A DNA stretch of 7,959 nucleotides from Rhodoferax sp. (GCA_028292075.1 JAQGNA010000553.1:1-7959); one strand, 5' to 3'. Counted from the stretch's first letter, positions 1 through 6,368 are shown. Made by a program: numbers and translations. The notes: generated by a model not told the origin, from the sequence alone.

Positions 1-1086
1 GCGGCCGCCGGCGGGGCTGCCGTCGAAGATGCAGGCGGTGGTGCCGTTCAGCAACGCCGCCATCTGCACGTTCCACATGACCCAACCGGTGGAGCTGTAC
101 CAGTGGAACCGCTCGCCGAAGCTGTTGGGCGAATAGCTGCAGCCCACGTCGTTGTGCAGCACATTGAGCACCAGCGCCACCAGGATGCTGCCGCCGTGGC
201 CGTGAACGATGGGCTTCGGCAGGCCGGTGGTGCCGCTCGAATAGACGATCCACACCGGATGATCGAAGGGCAGCCAGCGTGGTTCGAAAGCAGCGGTGGC
301 GGCGTCGTTTCGGGCGGTGATCTGAGTGAACACGGCATGGCGGGAGACGCCGGTCGCATCAACATGGTCGGCAGTGTCGGCGCTGTCCTCGCTCTGCGCG
401 ACCGGCCCTTGTCTGTGCACGATGACATGGGCCAGCGAGGGCAAGGCCTCGGCCAGCGCCTTCACCACGTCGCGCCGGTCGAGCACGCGCCCGCCGTAGC
501 GCACGCTGTCCACGGTGATGAGCACCCTGGGCTCGATCTGCCGGAAGCGATCGAGCACGGCATGGGTGCCCATGTCGGGGGCACAGATGCTCCAGACCGC
601 GCCCAGGCTTGCCGTGGCCAGAAAGGCGACCATGGCCTCGGGAATGTTGGGAAGGTAGGCGGCCACGCGGTCGCCGGGCTGCAGGCCCTGGGCTTGCAGG
701 TGCAGGGCGAGCGCAGCGGCCTGGCGCCGCAGCTCGGGCCATGCCAGCTCGCGCCGTCGACCGATTTCGTCGAGGCTGACGATGGCCGGCATGCCAGCCG
801 CGTGGGCGGCCTCAACGTGGCGCCAGACCTGGTGCGCGTAGTTGCATTGCGCCCCGGGGAACCATTCGGCGCCGGGCATGCTGTTGCGCGCCAGCACCGC
901 CGTGTGCGGCGTGGGGGAATGCAGGTCGAAGTAGTCCCAGATGCTTTGCCAAAAGCCGGACAGGTCGCTGACCGACCATTCCCAAAGCGACGCGTAATGA
1001 TCGAAGTTGCGGCCGCGCTGTGTTCGCAGCCAGTCCTGGTAGAGGCGAATTTCAGGGATGCGCTGGGAAGGATTTGGCTGCGTCAT
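1..1086 (-). CDS. aacS: Acetoacetyl-CoA synthetase (acetoacetate-CoA ligase), N-terminal part; cut by the window edge
   Basis: This cytoplasmic ligase would activate acetoacetate to acetoacetyl-CoA with ATP and CoA, feeding ketone-body or polyhydroxybutyrate carbon into central metabolism. The 362 visible residues cover the N-terminal acyl-CoA synthetase cap and much of the AMP-binding domain; the family is usually about 650 residues, so the C-terminal half lies outside the window. I see the adenylate-forming P-loop YSSGTTGLPKP at residues 282-292, the STGWVMWN motif at 332-339 typical of Acs-like enzymes, and the stretch VRYGGRVLDRRDVV near 197-210, which resembles acetoacetyl-CoA synthetases more than acetyl-CoA synthetases. 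The start gives MTQPNPSQRIPEIRLYQDW, a normal N-terminus for the family, although no clear Shine-Dalgarno sequence precedes it. It lies 102 bp downstream of the AsmA-like gene on the same strand and could be co-transcribed. Acetyl- or propionyl-CoA synthetase is a less likely alternative. Confidence 0.9.
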   Translation of the reverse strand, partial: MTQPNPSQRIPEIRLYQDWLRTQRGRNFDHYASLWEWSVSDLSGFWQSIWDYFDLHSPTPHTAVLARNSMPGAEWFPGAQCNYAHQVWRHVEAAHAAGMPAIVSLDEIGRRRELAWPELRRQAAALALHLQAQGLQPGDRVAAYLPNIPEAMVAFLATASLGAVWSICAPDMGTHAVLDRFRQIEPRVLITVDSVRYGGRVLDRRDVVKALAEALPSLAHVIVHRQGPVAQSEDSADTADHVDATGVSRHAVFTQITARNDAATAAFEPRWLPFDHPVWIVYSSGTTGLPKPIVHGHGGSILVALVLNVLHNDVGCSYSPNSFGERFHWYSSTGWVMWNVQMAALLNGTTACIFDGSPAGGR

Positions 1087-1188
1087 GGGCGCTGAGGTTA
1101 AGCGGCGGTGCGACGGCTTGCCAGCGGGAATGCCCGAGGCTGAGGCTACCGGCGCTGTCCCTGTAGGCGCTGGCAGGCCGCGGGGCGG

Positions 1189-2520
1189 TCATTGCGCCGG
1201 CTTGGCTGGCTTGGCAGGTTTCGCCGGCGGGTCGCGGCCGAACAGCTTTTCAATGGTGGCACCGATGCGCGCTCCGATGGCGGTGCCGATGCCAGGCAAT
1301 ACGGCGGTGCCGACCGCGGCGCCGGCCAATGCGCCGGGCGGCACAGACACCTGCATGGCGCTCAGCGGCCCGGTGATCCGCACCGGCACGCCGATGACGC
1401 CATCGACCAGGTCCACGGCAGCCGTGGCGTCGATCCGCTGTTGCGCCAGCTTGACTTCGCCGGTGGCGGTGAGCGCGCCTGAAGACGCCTTGAGGTCGGT
1501 AAAGCGGGTGACGATGCCATCGGCGGTGTTCTGGGTGTCCATGACGCCGGTGAGCTTGTCGAGCCGCGTGCTGCCGGCGTGCTCTTTGCCGAGGGTCTTG
1601 ATGGCGCGGTCCAGGTCGAAGCGCAGCAAGGTCGCGGGCGCCATGCTGAACGTGGTGCGGGTGTGCAGCGAGCGGGCGATGTCGCCGAACTTTTCGCCAT
1701 CCGCTGTCAGCTGCATGTGGCCGGAAGCCTTGCCCGACACAGGCGACCTCCGCTCGAACGCGTCCAGCGCCTTGGCCACATCGACGTTCTTGGGATCGAA
1801 CTGGCCGCGGACCCCCACGGACCCTTCCGCGCCGATCTGCAGCGTCACTTCGCCCGCAGCCGTGCCGTTGCCGATGCGGATCTCCGCCAGCCACTGGTCC
1901 TCGTTGTTCTGGCGAACCAGGCTCAGCTCGGCAGGCGTGGTGGCGCCGGCCCGCCGCAACTGCAGCTGGCGCGGACGCCAGCCTGGGTCGAAATCGGCCT
2001 CCCCTTCGTAGGTGAGCGCGCCGCCCGATCGCGAAATCCAGTGCAGATCGCGCACCTGGAGCCGCGCCAGCGGCAGTTCGATCATGCCAAGGTGGGCCGA
2101 CGCCGGCTGTGCGTTGGCCGACCCCAGGCCACGCAGAGACAGCTGTGGCACGGTCGCGCCGTCGATGTCGAGGAGCAGCAATTCCACCTTGCCGCGCCAC
2201 AGCGGAGCCATCCGCAGATCGGCCTGGAGCCGATCGATGATGATGGGCATGGGCTGGCCCGTACGCACCTGGCCAAGCACCACCCTGGGGGCAGGCAACA
2301 GGTTCCAATGGAGCGTGCCGACGGTGACCGGCACGCCGAGCTTTTCGGATGCCATCTCGCCCGCACGCTGCGCGAGCGCTTCTTCCGAGGGAAACCACCA
2401 CACCAGGCCGGCCAAGGCCAGCAGAACAACGGCGCCTGCCACGGCCCAGCCCTTCCGCCACCATGGGTGGGCCGGAACAGGCGTCGCCGGGGGGTGGAGG
2501 GGGGGTTGGGCGACGGCCAT
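1189..2520 (-). CDS. AsmA-family membrane-anchored envelope protein
   Basis: The 443-residue product looks like an AsmA-type protein: an inner-membrane-anchored periplasmic protein of the family linked to outer-membrane assembly and, in larger relatives, phospholipid transport between membranes. A short proline-rich N-terminus is followed by positive residues (R22, K23) and one hydrophobic segment at about residues 25-43 (WAVAGAVVLLALAGLVWWF), predicted as a membrane anchor. Next comes the typical AsmA opening with KLGVPVTVGTLHWNLLP, then repetitive beta-rich sequence, then a TGPLSAMQVSVPPGAL segment and a glycine/alanine-rich region before a lysine-proline tail (AKPAKPAKPAQ). I chose the start at 2520 because it gives a normal N-terminus. 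The frame stays open upstream, with an in-frame ATG at 2595, but the longer versions are arginine-rich and the longest overlap the divergent thioesterase. No good ribosome binding site is visible. Family assignment is fairly sure; the specific role is unknown. Confidence 0.8.
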   Translation of the reverse strand: MAVAQPPLHPPATPVPAHPWWRKGWAVAGAVVLLALAGLVWWFPSEEALAQRAGEMASEKLGVPVTVGTLHWNLLPAPRVVLGQVRTGQPMPIIIDRLQADLRMAPLWRGKVELLLLDIDGATVPQLSLRGLGSANAQPASAHLGMIELPLARLQVRDLHWISRSGGALTYEGEADFDPGWRPRQLQLRRAGATTPAELSLVRQNNEDQWLAEIRIGNGTAAGEVTLQIGAEGSVGVRGQFDPKNVDVAKALDAFERRSPVSGKASGHMQLTADGEKFGDIARSLHTRTTFSMAPATLLRFDLDRAIKTLGKEHAGSTRLDKLTGVMDTQNTADGIVTRFTDLKASSGALTATGEVKLAQQRIDATAAVDLVDGVIGVPVRITGPLSAMQVSVPPGALAGAAVGTAVLPGIGTAIGARIGATIEKLFGRDPPAKPAKPAKPAQ

Positions 2521-2598
2521 CGCCGAAGCGTACGGCCGCGGTCGGTCGCGCTGCGTAGGCGGTGGCCGCTTGCGATGGCGGGCCGAGCGACCCATCGG

Positions 2599-2627
2599 TT
2601 TCGACGTCGCCGCGAAATCCCTATAGT
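2599..2627 (+). promoter_or_regulatory. Candidate promoter of the thioesterase gene, overlapping a possible divergent promoter
   Basis: TATAGT at 2622-2627 is a good -10 match. A weak -35 (TTCGAC, 2600-2605) lies 16 bp upstream. Transcription would start near 2634, giving a leader of about 26 nt before the ATG at 2660. The complementary strand of the same site reads TATAGG, so the CTATAG core could also serve the minus-strand AsmA-like gene. This is judged by eye only. Confidence 0.4.
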
Positions 2628-2659
2628 TGCGCCTTGCCCAACTTTGCAGGATGAACGCC

Positions 2660-3085
2660 ATGGCTCTATGGAAACGCAGCATCGAACTCGACAAGCTCAA
2701 CGCCGCTGGCGCCAACTCGGCCATCGAACGCCTGGGCATCGAGTTCATTGAAATCGGCGACGACTACATCCGCGGACGGGTGCCGGTGGACCACCGCACG
2801 GTGCAGCCTTACGGGCTGCTGCATGGTGGCGTGTCGGTGGTGCTGGCGGAGACCCTGGGCTCGATGGCGGCCAACTATGCAGCACCCGAGGGCTGGGGCG
2901 CCGTCGGGCTCGACATCAATGCGAACCATCTGCGGGGCGTGACTTCCGGGTGGGTGACCGGCACGGCGCGGGCGGTCCACATCGGCCGAACCACGCAGGT
3001 GTGGCAAATCGACATGGTCAACGACGAAGGCAAGCCGACCTGCGTGTCGCGCATCACCATGGCCATGCTCCCGCCGAAAGAGTGA
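2660..3085 (+). CDS. Hotdog-fold acyl-CoA thioesterase, MenI/YdiI type
   Basis: This 141-residue protein hydrolyses an acyl-CoA or aryl-CoA thioester in the cytoplasm. It resembles E. coli YdiI/MenI (1,4-dihydroxy-2-naphthoyl-CoA hydrolase) along its whole length: an N-terminal LWKR, IGDD near 32-35, RVPVDHRT at 40-47, the active-site stretch QPYGLLHGGVSVVLAETLGS at 49-68, then INANHLR and VWQID. Glu64 sits where the catalytic glutamate of YdiI (Glu63) lies, after the HGG turn. I chose the ATG at 2660 because AGGA at 2648-2651 is spaced 8 nt from it and because the N-terminus then aligns with YdiI; the ATG at 2651 has its purine stretch too close. Most organisms of this type use ubiquinone rather than menaquinone, so a house-cleaning or aromatic-CoA thioesterase role is more likely than vitamin K synthesis. 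The substrate cannot be told from the sequence. Confidence 0.9.
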   Translation: MALWKRSIELDKLNAAGANSAIERLGIEFIEIGDDYIRGRVPVDHRTVQPYGLLHGGVSVVLAETLGSMAANYAAPEGWGAVGLDINANHLRGVTSGWVTGTARAVHIGRTTQVWQIDMVNDEGKPTCVSRITMAMLPPKE

Positions 3086-3100
3086 TTCGACCAACAACTG

Positions 3101-3118
3101 ACGCAAAGATGTTTGCGT
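3101..3118 (+). repeat. Perfect 7-bp inverted repeat between the thioesterase and LysR genes
   Basis: ACGCAAA and TTTGCGT are exact inverted copies separated by GATG, 15 nt after the thioesterase stop and just upstream of the candidate LysR promoter. No T-tract follows, so a classic intrinsic terminator is not clearly supported. A dimeric-regulator operator is equally possible. Confidence 0.5.
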
Positions 3119-3122
3119 TATG

Positions 3123-3153
3123 TTGAATCAACGAAACGGTCGTTCTCTAAATA
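3123..3153 (+). promoter_or_regulatory. Candidate promoter of the CysB-like regulator gene
   Basis: TTGAAT (3123-3128) could be a -35 and CTAAAT/TAAATA (3147-3153) a -10, with 18-19 bp between them, in an AT-rich stretch that stands out from the GC-rich surroundings. The spacer holds a second short inverted repeat, AACGA-N5-TCGTT (3130-3144), where autoregulation could act. The implied leader to the ATG at 3222 is about 60 nt. Confidence 0.4.
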
Positions 3154-3221
3154 AACGGCTGTGCTGACAATGCGGAGCCTTATCCAATGGGGATTCGAAC
3201 ACGGTTTGCGGCCCGACTGCC

Positions 3222-4166
3222 ATGAACTTTCAACAATTGCGCTCGGTCAGGGAGGCCGTTCGCTGCAGCTTCAACCTGACCGAGGTTGCCAATACGCTGC
3301 ACACCTCGCAGCCTGGCGTCAGCCGACAGATCCGTGAGCTGGAAGAAGAACTGGGCATCGAGCTGTTCGTGCGTGCCGGCAAGCGGTTGACCGGGTTGAC
3401 GGAGCCCGGTGGCCACGTGCTGCCGATCATCGAGCGGATGCTGCTCGACAGCAGCAACCTGAAGAAGGCGGGCGAGGAGTTCGGGGCGCAGCAGAGTGGC
3501 CTGCTGTCGATCGCGGCGACCCATTCGCAGGCCCGCTATGCGCTGCCCACCGCAGTGCAGGAGTTCCGCACGCAATTCCCCAACGTGAAGCTGCATCTGC
3601 ACCAGGGCTCGCCCAAGCAGGTTGCGGAAATGCTGCTGTCGGGCGAGGTCGACGTGGGCATCGCCACCGAAGCACTGAGCGAGTTCGACGAGTTGCTGGC
3701 CTTGCCGTGCTACCGCTGGACCCATTCGATCGTGGTGCCGGCCGGCCATCCGCTGCTCGACGCTCCGTTGACGCTGGACAGTCTGGCCCGCTACCCGCTC
3801 ATCACTTACGGACCAGGATTCACCGGCCGAAGCCATATCGACGAGGCTTTCTGGCAGCAGCAGCTCACGCCCAACATCGTGCTGACGGCCATGGACGCGG
3901 ATGTCATCAAGACCTATGTGGAGCTGGGCATGGGAGTCGGCATCGTCGCCTCGATCGCCTTCGAGGCCGAACGCGACACCGGACTGCGCGCGATCGACGC
4001 CGGCCCGCTCTTCGGCATCAACCTGACCAAGCTGGCGGTGCGCAAGGGGAGCTACATTCGTGGTTATGTCTACGCGTTCATCGCATCGTTCGCACCAAGC
4101 CTGCCGCGCGAAGTGGTCGAGCTGGCGCTCAAGGGCGAAGCGGAGCCACTGCACGAAACGGCGTAA
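3222..4166 (+). CDS. CysB-family LysR-type transcriptional regulator
   Basis: This 314-residue DNA-binding regulator has full-length CysB-family architecture. The N-terminal winged helix-turn-helix lies at about residues 18-38 (NLTEVANTLHTSQPGVSRQI), followed by a linker helix and a periplasmic-binding-protein-like effector domain from about residue 93. Effector-pocket positions known from the CysB structure can be picked out: Thr100, Gln103, Thr149, Trp166 and Thr201 (Thr202 in CysB) are present, while the usual Thr102 is Ser (ATHSQARY, 99-106). The family signature DADVIKTYVELGMGVGI lies at 225-241. CysB-type proteins sense sulphate, thiosulphate, O-acetylserine-type or organosulphur ligands and activate sulphur assimilation or sulphonate use. 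The start follows family alignment (MNFQQLRSVREAV); no strong ribosome binding site is seen. The next gene on the same strand, 124 bp on, is a Bug receptor and a candidate target. Whether this is the housekeeping CysB or a specialised paralogue cannot be settled here. Confidence 0.9.
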   Translation: MNFQQLRSVREAVRCSFNLTEVANTLHTSQPGVSRQIRELEEELGIELFVRAGKRLTGLTEPGGHVLPIIERMLLDSSNLKKAGEEFGAQQSGLLSIAATHSQARYALPTAVQEFRTQFPNVKLHLHQGSPKQVAEMLLSGEVDVGIATEALSEFDELLALPCYRWTHSIVVPAGHPLLDAPLTLDSLARYPLITYGPGFTGRSHIDEAFWQQQLTPNIVLTAMDADVIKTYVELGMGVGIVASIAFEAERDTGLRAIDAGPLFGINLTKLAVRKGSYIRGYVYAFIASFAPSLPREVVELALKGEAEPLHETA

Positions 4167-4218
4167 GGCCCCATGGGCGCTGGCGCGCGGCGGCCACCCG
4201 CGGGCGCTGGGTGTTGCC

Positions 4219-4224
4219 TAGAAT
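4219..4224 (+). promoter_or_regulatory. Candidate -10 element of the Bug receptor gene
   Basis: TAGAAT differs from the TATAAT consensus at one base and lies 67 nt upstream of the Bug start codon. No good -35 lies 17 bp upstream in the GC-rich sequence, which would fit dependence on an activator such as the neighbouring LysR protein. Activator dependence is inference. Confidence 0.4.
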
Positions 4225-4241
4225 GCAGGGCTGTCGATCGA

Positions 4242-4268
4242 CTTGCGCAACGCGCAAGCTGCCTTTTT
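4242..4268 (+). terminator. Hairpin plus T-run: terminator of the LysR gene or leader attenuator
   Basis: CTTGCGC (4242-4248) and GCGCAAG (4252-4258) form a perfect 7-bp stem with an AAC loop, followed after 5 nt by TTTTT (4264-4268). It begins 76 nt after the LysR stop, so it could end that transcript. It also lies between the candidate -10 at 4219 and the ribosome binding site at 4279 of the next gene, so it may act within that gene's leader. The 5-nt gap before the T-run makes it an imperfect intrinsic terminator. Confidence 0.5.
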
Positions 4269-4290
4269 GCCCGCCATTGGAGACAAACCC

Positions 4291-5265
4291 ATGCTTCGTC
4301 GAAAACTGCTGACGCTTGCGTCACTCACCGTGGCCATGGCCGCTGCGCACGCGCAGCCAGCGCCGGCTTTCCCGGCCAAGCCCGTGCGCCTGATCGTGCC
4401 GTTCCCACCGGGCGGCGGTACCGACATCCTGTCGCGGCTGGTGGCGCAAAAGCTGACGGAGTCGAGCCATTGGACGGTTGTGCCCGACAATCGCGGTGGC
4501 GCCGGGGGCACCATCGGCATCGCCGAAGCGGCCCGCGCCGCGCCCACGGGCTACGACATGGTGATGGGCCAGAAGGACAACATGGTCGTGGCGCCATGGC
4601 TCTACAAGAACCTCAGCTACGACCCGACCAAGGACCTGGTCGCGGTGGCGCACGTGGCCTACACACCGGTGATCATCGTCACCAACGCGAACTCGCGGTT
4701 CAAGACGCTGGCGGACGTGGTGAATGCCGCGAAGGCCGAGCCCGACGGACTGACCTACGGCTCGCCAGGCAACGGCACGACGATCCACCTGGCTGGCGAG
4801 ATCTTCAAGACGGCCGCCAACATCAAGATGCGGCACATCCCGTACAAAGGCTCCAACGCCGCGCTGATGGACGTGCTCGCGGGCAACGTCGACCTGCTGA
4901 TGTCGTCTGTGCCCTCCGCCATCTCGCAGATCAAGGCGGGCAAGCTGCGTCCCCTGGCAGTCACTTCGGCGAAGCGCAGCAGCTCGTTTCCGGACGTGCC
5001 GACCGTCGCGGAACTGGGCTACAAGGACTTCGATGTGAGCACCTGGTATGGGCTTTTCATGCCAGCCAACACGCCCAGGGACATCGTGGCCACGGTGAAC
5101 GCCGAGGTGAACAAGCTGCTCGCCACGCCCGACATGAAGGCGCAGATCATTGCGCAAGGTGCCGAGCCGCAAGCCATGACGCCGGAGCAGTTCAGTACGT
5201 TGCTGAAGACCGACTATGCCAAATGGAAGGGCATCGTCCAGGCATCGGGCGCAACAGTCGAATAA
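4291..5265 (+). CDS. Bug-family (TctC-like) tripartite tricarboxylate transporter solute-binding protein
   Basis: This is a 324-residue periplasmic receptor of the Bug/TctC family, which binds small carboxylates or other polar organics for tripartite tricarboxylate transporters or for signalling. The N-terminus is a Sec signal peptide (basic RRK at 3-5, hydrophobic core at 6-19, likely cleavage after AHA at residue 21). Family landmarks follow: VRLIVPFPPGGGTD (32-45), PDNRGGAGGTIG (65-76), GSPGNGTTIHLAGE (157-170), IPYKGSNAALMDVLAGNVD (183-201) and FPDVPTVAELGY (233-244). The start at 4291 is set by GGAG at 4279-4282 with 8-nt spacing, and by the signal peptide. No membrane components (TctA/TctB) are in the window, so it is an orphan receptor, common in Burkholderiales. 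The CysB-like gene directly upstream suggests control by that regulator. The ligand cannot be predicted. Confidence 0.93.
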   Translation: MLRRKLLTLASLTVAMAAAHAQPAPAFPAKPVRLIVPFPPGGGTDILSRLVAQKLTESSHWTVVPDNRGGAGGTIGIAEAARAAPTGYDMVMGQKDNMVVAPWLYKNLSYDPTKDLVAVAHVAYTPVIIVTNANSRFKTLADVVNAAKAEPDGLTYGSPGNGTTIHLAGEIFKTAANIKMRHIPYKGSNAALMDVLAGNVDLLMSSVPSAISQIKAGKLRPLAVTSAKRSSSFPDVPTVAELGYKDFDVSTWYGLFMPANTPRDIVATVNAEVNKLLATPDMKAQIIAQGAEPQAMTPEQFSTLLKTDYAKWKGIVQASGATVE

Positions 5266-5302
5266 GGGAACGTGCGCTGCCGCGCGTGCCTGAACCGCCG
5301 GG

Positions 5303-5869
5303 TCAGGGTTGCTGGGCGTCGGCCAGGCGCTTGCTTTTCCAATAGACGTCGTCGCCGCCGTTCAGGCGGTTGAGGACCCGGGCCAGCACGAACATCAGGT
5401 CGCTTAGCCGGTTGAGGTATTGGGCAGGCGTTGCGTTCAGTGGTTCCTGGCCGGCCAGCGCGACCACCGCACGCTCCGCACGGCGTGCAACCGTACGGCA
5501 GACATGCGCAAGCGACGCTGCCCGGCTGCCGGCGGGAAGGATGAACTCCTGCAACGCAGGCAGCTGCGCGTTGTGATCGGCCAAAGCCTGGTCCAATGCC
5601 ACCACCGCCTCTGGTTTCAGCAACTCGAAGCCGGGGATGGAAAGTTCTCCACCGAGGTTAAACAACTCGTGCTGCACCTCAACCAGCAAGTCCCTTACTC
5701 CAGGCGGCAGGTCTTCGCACAAGAGCACGCCGATCTGCGAATTGAGTTCATCCACGTCCCCCATGGCATGCACCCGGAGGTGGTGCTTGGGCACGCGGGT
5801 GTTGTCCCCCAGGCCGGTGGTGCCGTTGTCGCCTGTACGGGTCGCGATTTGCGTGAGCCGTTGTCCCAT
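5303..5869 (-). CDS. Cob(I)alamin adenosyltransferase, PduO/MMAB type
   Basis: This 188-residue cytoplasmic enzyme transfers the adenosyl group of ATP to cob(I)alamin to make adenosylcobalamin, the cofactor of enzymes such as methylmalonyl-CoA mutase. The length is usual for the family. The ATP-binding N-terminal motif TRTGDNGTTGLGD lies at residues 10-22, followed by HAMGDVDELNSQIG (34-47). The conserved R-x3-RRAER stretch is at 125-133 and the C-terminal NRLSDLMFVLAR at 153-164. AAGGA on the minus strand (5875-5879) lies 5 nt upstream of the ATG and fixes the start. It converges on the Bug gene with only 37 bp between the stop codons and is divergent from the EF-hand gene. No cobalamin riboswitch B12 box was recognised upstream, and I see no convincing promoter. 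No B12-dependent enzyme is in the window. Confidence 0.93.
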   Translation of the reverse strand: MGQRLTQIATRTGDNGTTGLGDNTRVPKHHLRVHAMGDVDELNSQIGVLLCEDLPPGVRDLLVEVQHELFNLGGELSIPGFELLKPEAVVALDQALADHNAQLPALQEFILPAGSRAASLAHVCRTVARRAERAVVALAGQEPLNATPAQYLNRLSDLMFVLARVLNRLNGGDDVYWKSKRLADAQQP

Positions 5870-6052
5870 GAAGATCCTTGCGTTGATGCGGTGCAGCGTA
5901 TTAAACCGGAGCTTGGTCTGCCATGGTTTGCTTGCAAATTAACTCTGTGATTTGTCTTGTTTTGTGAGCAGCGCAACAGCGGGCAAGAGTGCTGGCATAG
6001 GCTGGACCGTTGCGGTGCAATACGCGCCTGTTCCACGTTGATGAGACCCAAC
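5870..6052. other. Divergent intergenic region between the adenosyltransferase and EF-hand genes
   Basis: This 183-bp region has an AT-rich core at about 5927-5963. It contains a short palindrome, TTTGC-TT-GCAAA (5927-5938), and no recognisable gene. Neither direction shows a convincing sigma-70 promoter. On the plus strand GG at 6000-6001 and TTGC at 6010-6013 have the spacing of a sigma-54 -24/-12 element, but other consensus positions do not match. Confidence 0.4.
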
Positions 6053-6358
6053 ATGCCTTCCAAGAAGACAAGCGCATCGATGCTGCTGACCCATTTCGAA
6101 TGCTGCAGTGTGGCACTGTTTGCTGCCTTCGCCATCAGCGCTGCCGCTGGCGCGCACGCCCAGGTGTCCACCAGTTCTTCAGGTCGCAGCCGGGTGGGAG
6201 ACACCGCCTTTGCCCGCGCGGACGGCGACCGGGACGGCCGACTGAGCCGAGAGGAAGCGCGGTTGTTTCCCGCCGTTTCAGAACGTTTTGACGAACTCGA
6301 TCTGGATCGGGATCAATTCCTCTCGCGGGCTGAATTCGAGGAGGCCTTGAAACAGTAG
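6053..6358 (+). CDS. Small exported EF-hand calcium-binding protein
   Basis: The 101-residue product has an N-terminal signal peptide (basic KK at 4-5, hydrophobic stretch ending in AAAGAHAQ), so the mature protein of about 65 residues would be periplasmic or secreted. Two EF-hand loops are visible. The first, DGDRDGRLSREE, has Asp at loop positions 1, 3 and 5, Gly at 6 and Glu at 12. The second, DLDRDQFLSRAE, keeps the acidic ligands but has Gln in place of the usual Gly at position 6. Such small proteins are common in proteobacteria and mostly uncharacterised; calcium binding is a prediction from the loops. The start is uncertain: an in-frame ATG at 6041 would add four residues and one at 6080 would remove the KK region. 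No strong ribosome binding site separates them. The D-lactate dehydrogenase gene follows 82 bp downstream. Confidence 0.75.
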   Translation: MPSKKTSASMLLTHFECCSVALFAAFAISAAAGAHAQVSTSSSGRSRVGDTAFARADGDRDGRLSREEARLFPAVSERFDELDLDRDQFLSRAEFEEALKQ

Positions 6359-6368
6359 ATGTGAATGT

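Noticed and set aside
1..16. GCGGCCGC at the left edge as a possible cloning junction
   Set aside because: The reading frame of the acetoacetyl-CoA synthetase continues sensibly through it, so it looks like natural GC-rich coding sequence at an arbitrary window edge.
103..1095. A 330-codon plus-strand open frame opposite the acetoacetyl-CoA synthetase gene
   Set aside because: Its translation has no recognisable domain and is compositionally odd, while the minus strand encodes a clear family member. Long antisense frames are expected in GC-rich DNA.
1087..1188. Repeat CAGCGCC on the minus strand in the gap between the AsmA-like and acetoacetyl-CoA synthetase genes
   Set aside because: Two copies of seven bases in GC-rich DNA are likely chance; no hairpin with a T-run is formed.
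1579..2751. A 390-codon plus-strand open frame opposite the AsmA-like gene
   Set aside because: It is rich in Arg, Gln and His with no family features and overlaps the thioesterase start; it is a shadow of the minus-strand gene.
4175..4210. Direct repeat GGGCGCTGG (4175-4183 and 4202-4210) upstream of the Bug gene
   Set aside because: Nine GC-rich bases repeated once are within chance expectation in this composition and are not placed at an obvious regulatory position.
4173..5345. A 390-codon plus-strand open frame overlapping the Bug receptor in another frame
   Set aside because: The translation is Arg/Gly-rich and without motifs; the Bug frame has a signal peptide, a ribosome binding site and all family motifs.
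5870..6052. A cobalamin riboswitch upstream of the adenosyltransferase gene
   Set aside because: No B12-box-like sequence or suitable multi-stem structure was recognised on the minus strand, and the leader is short.
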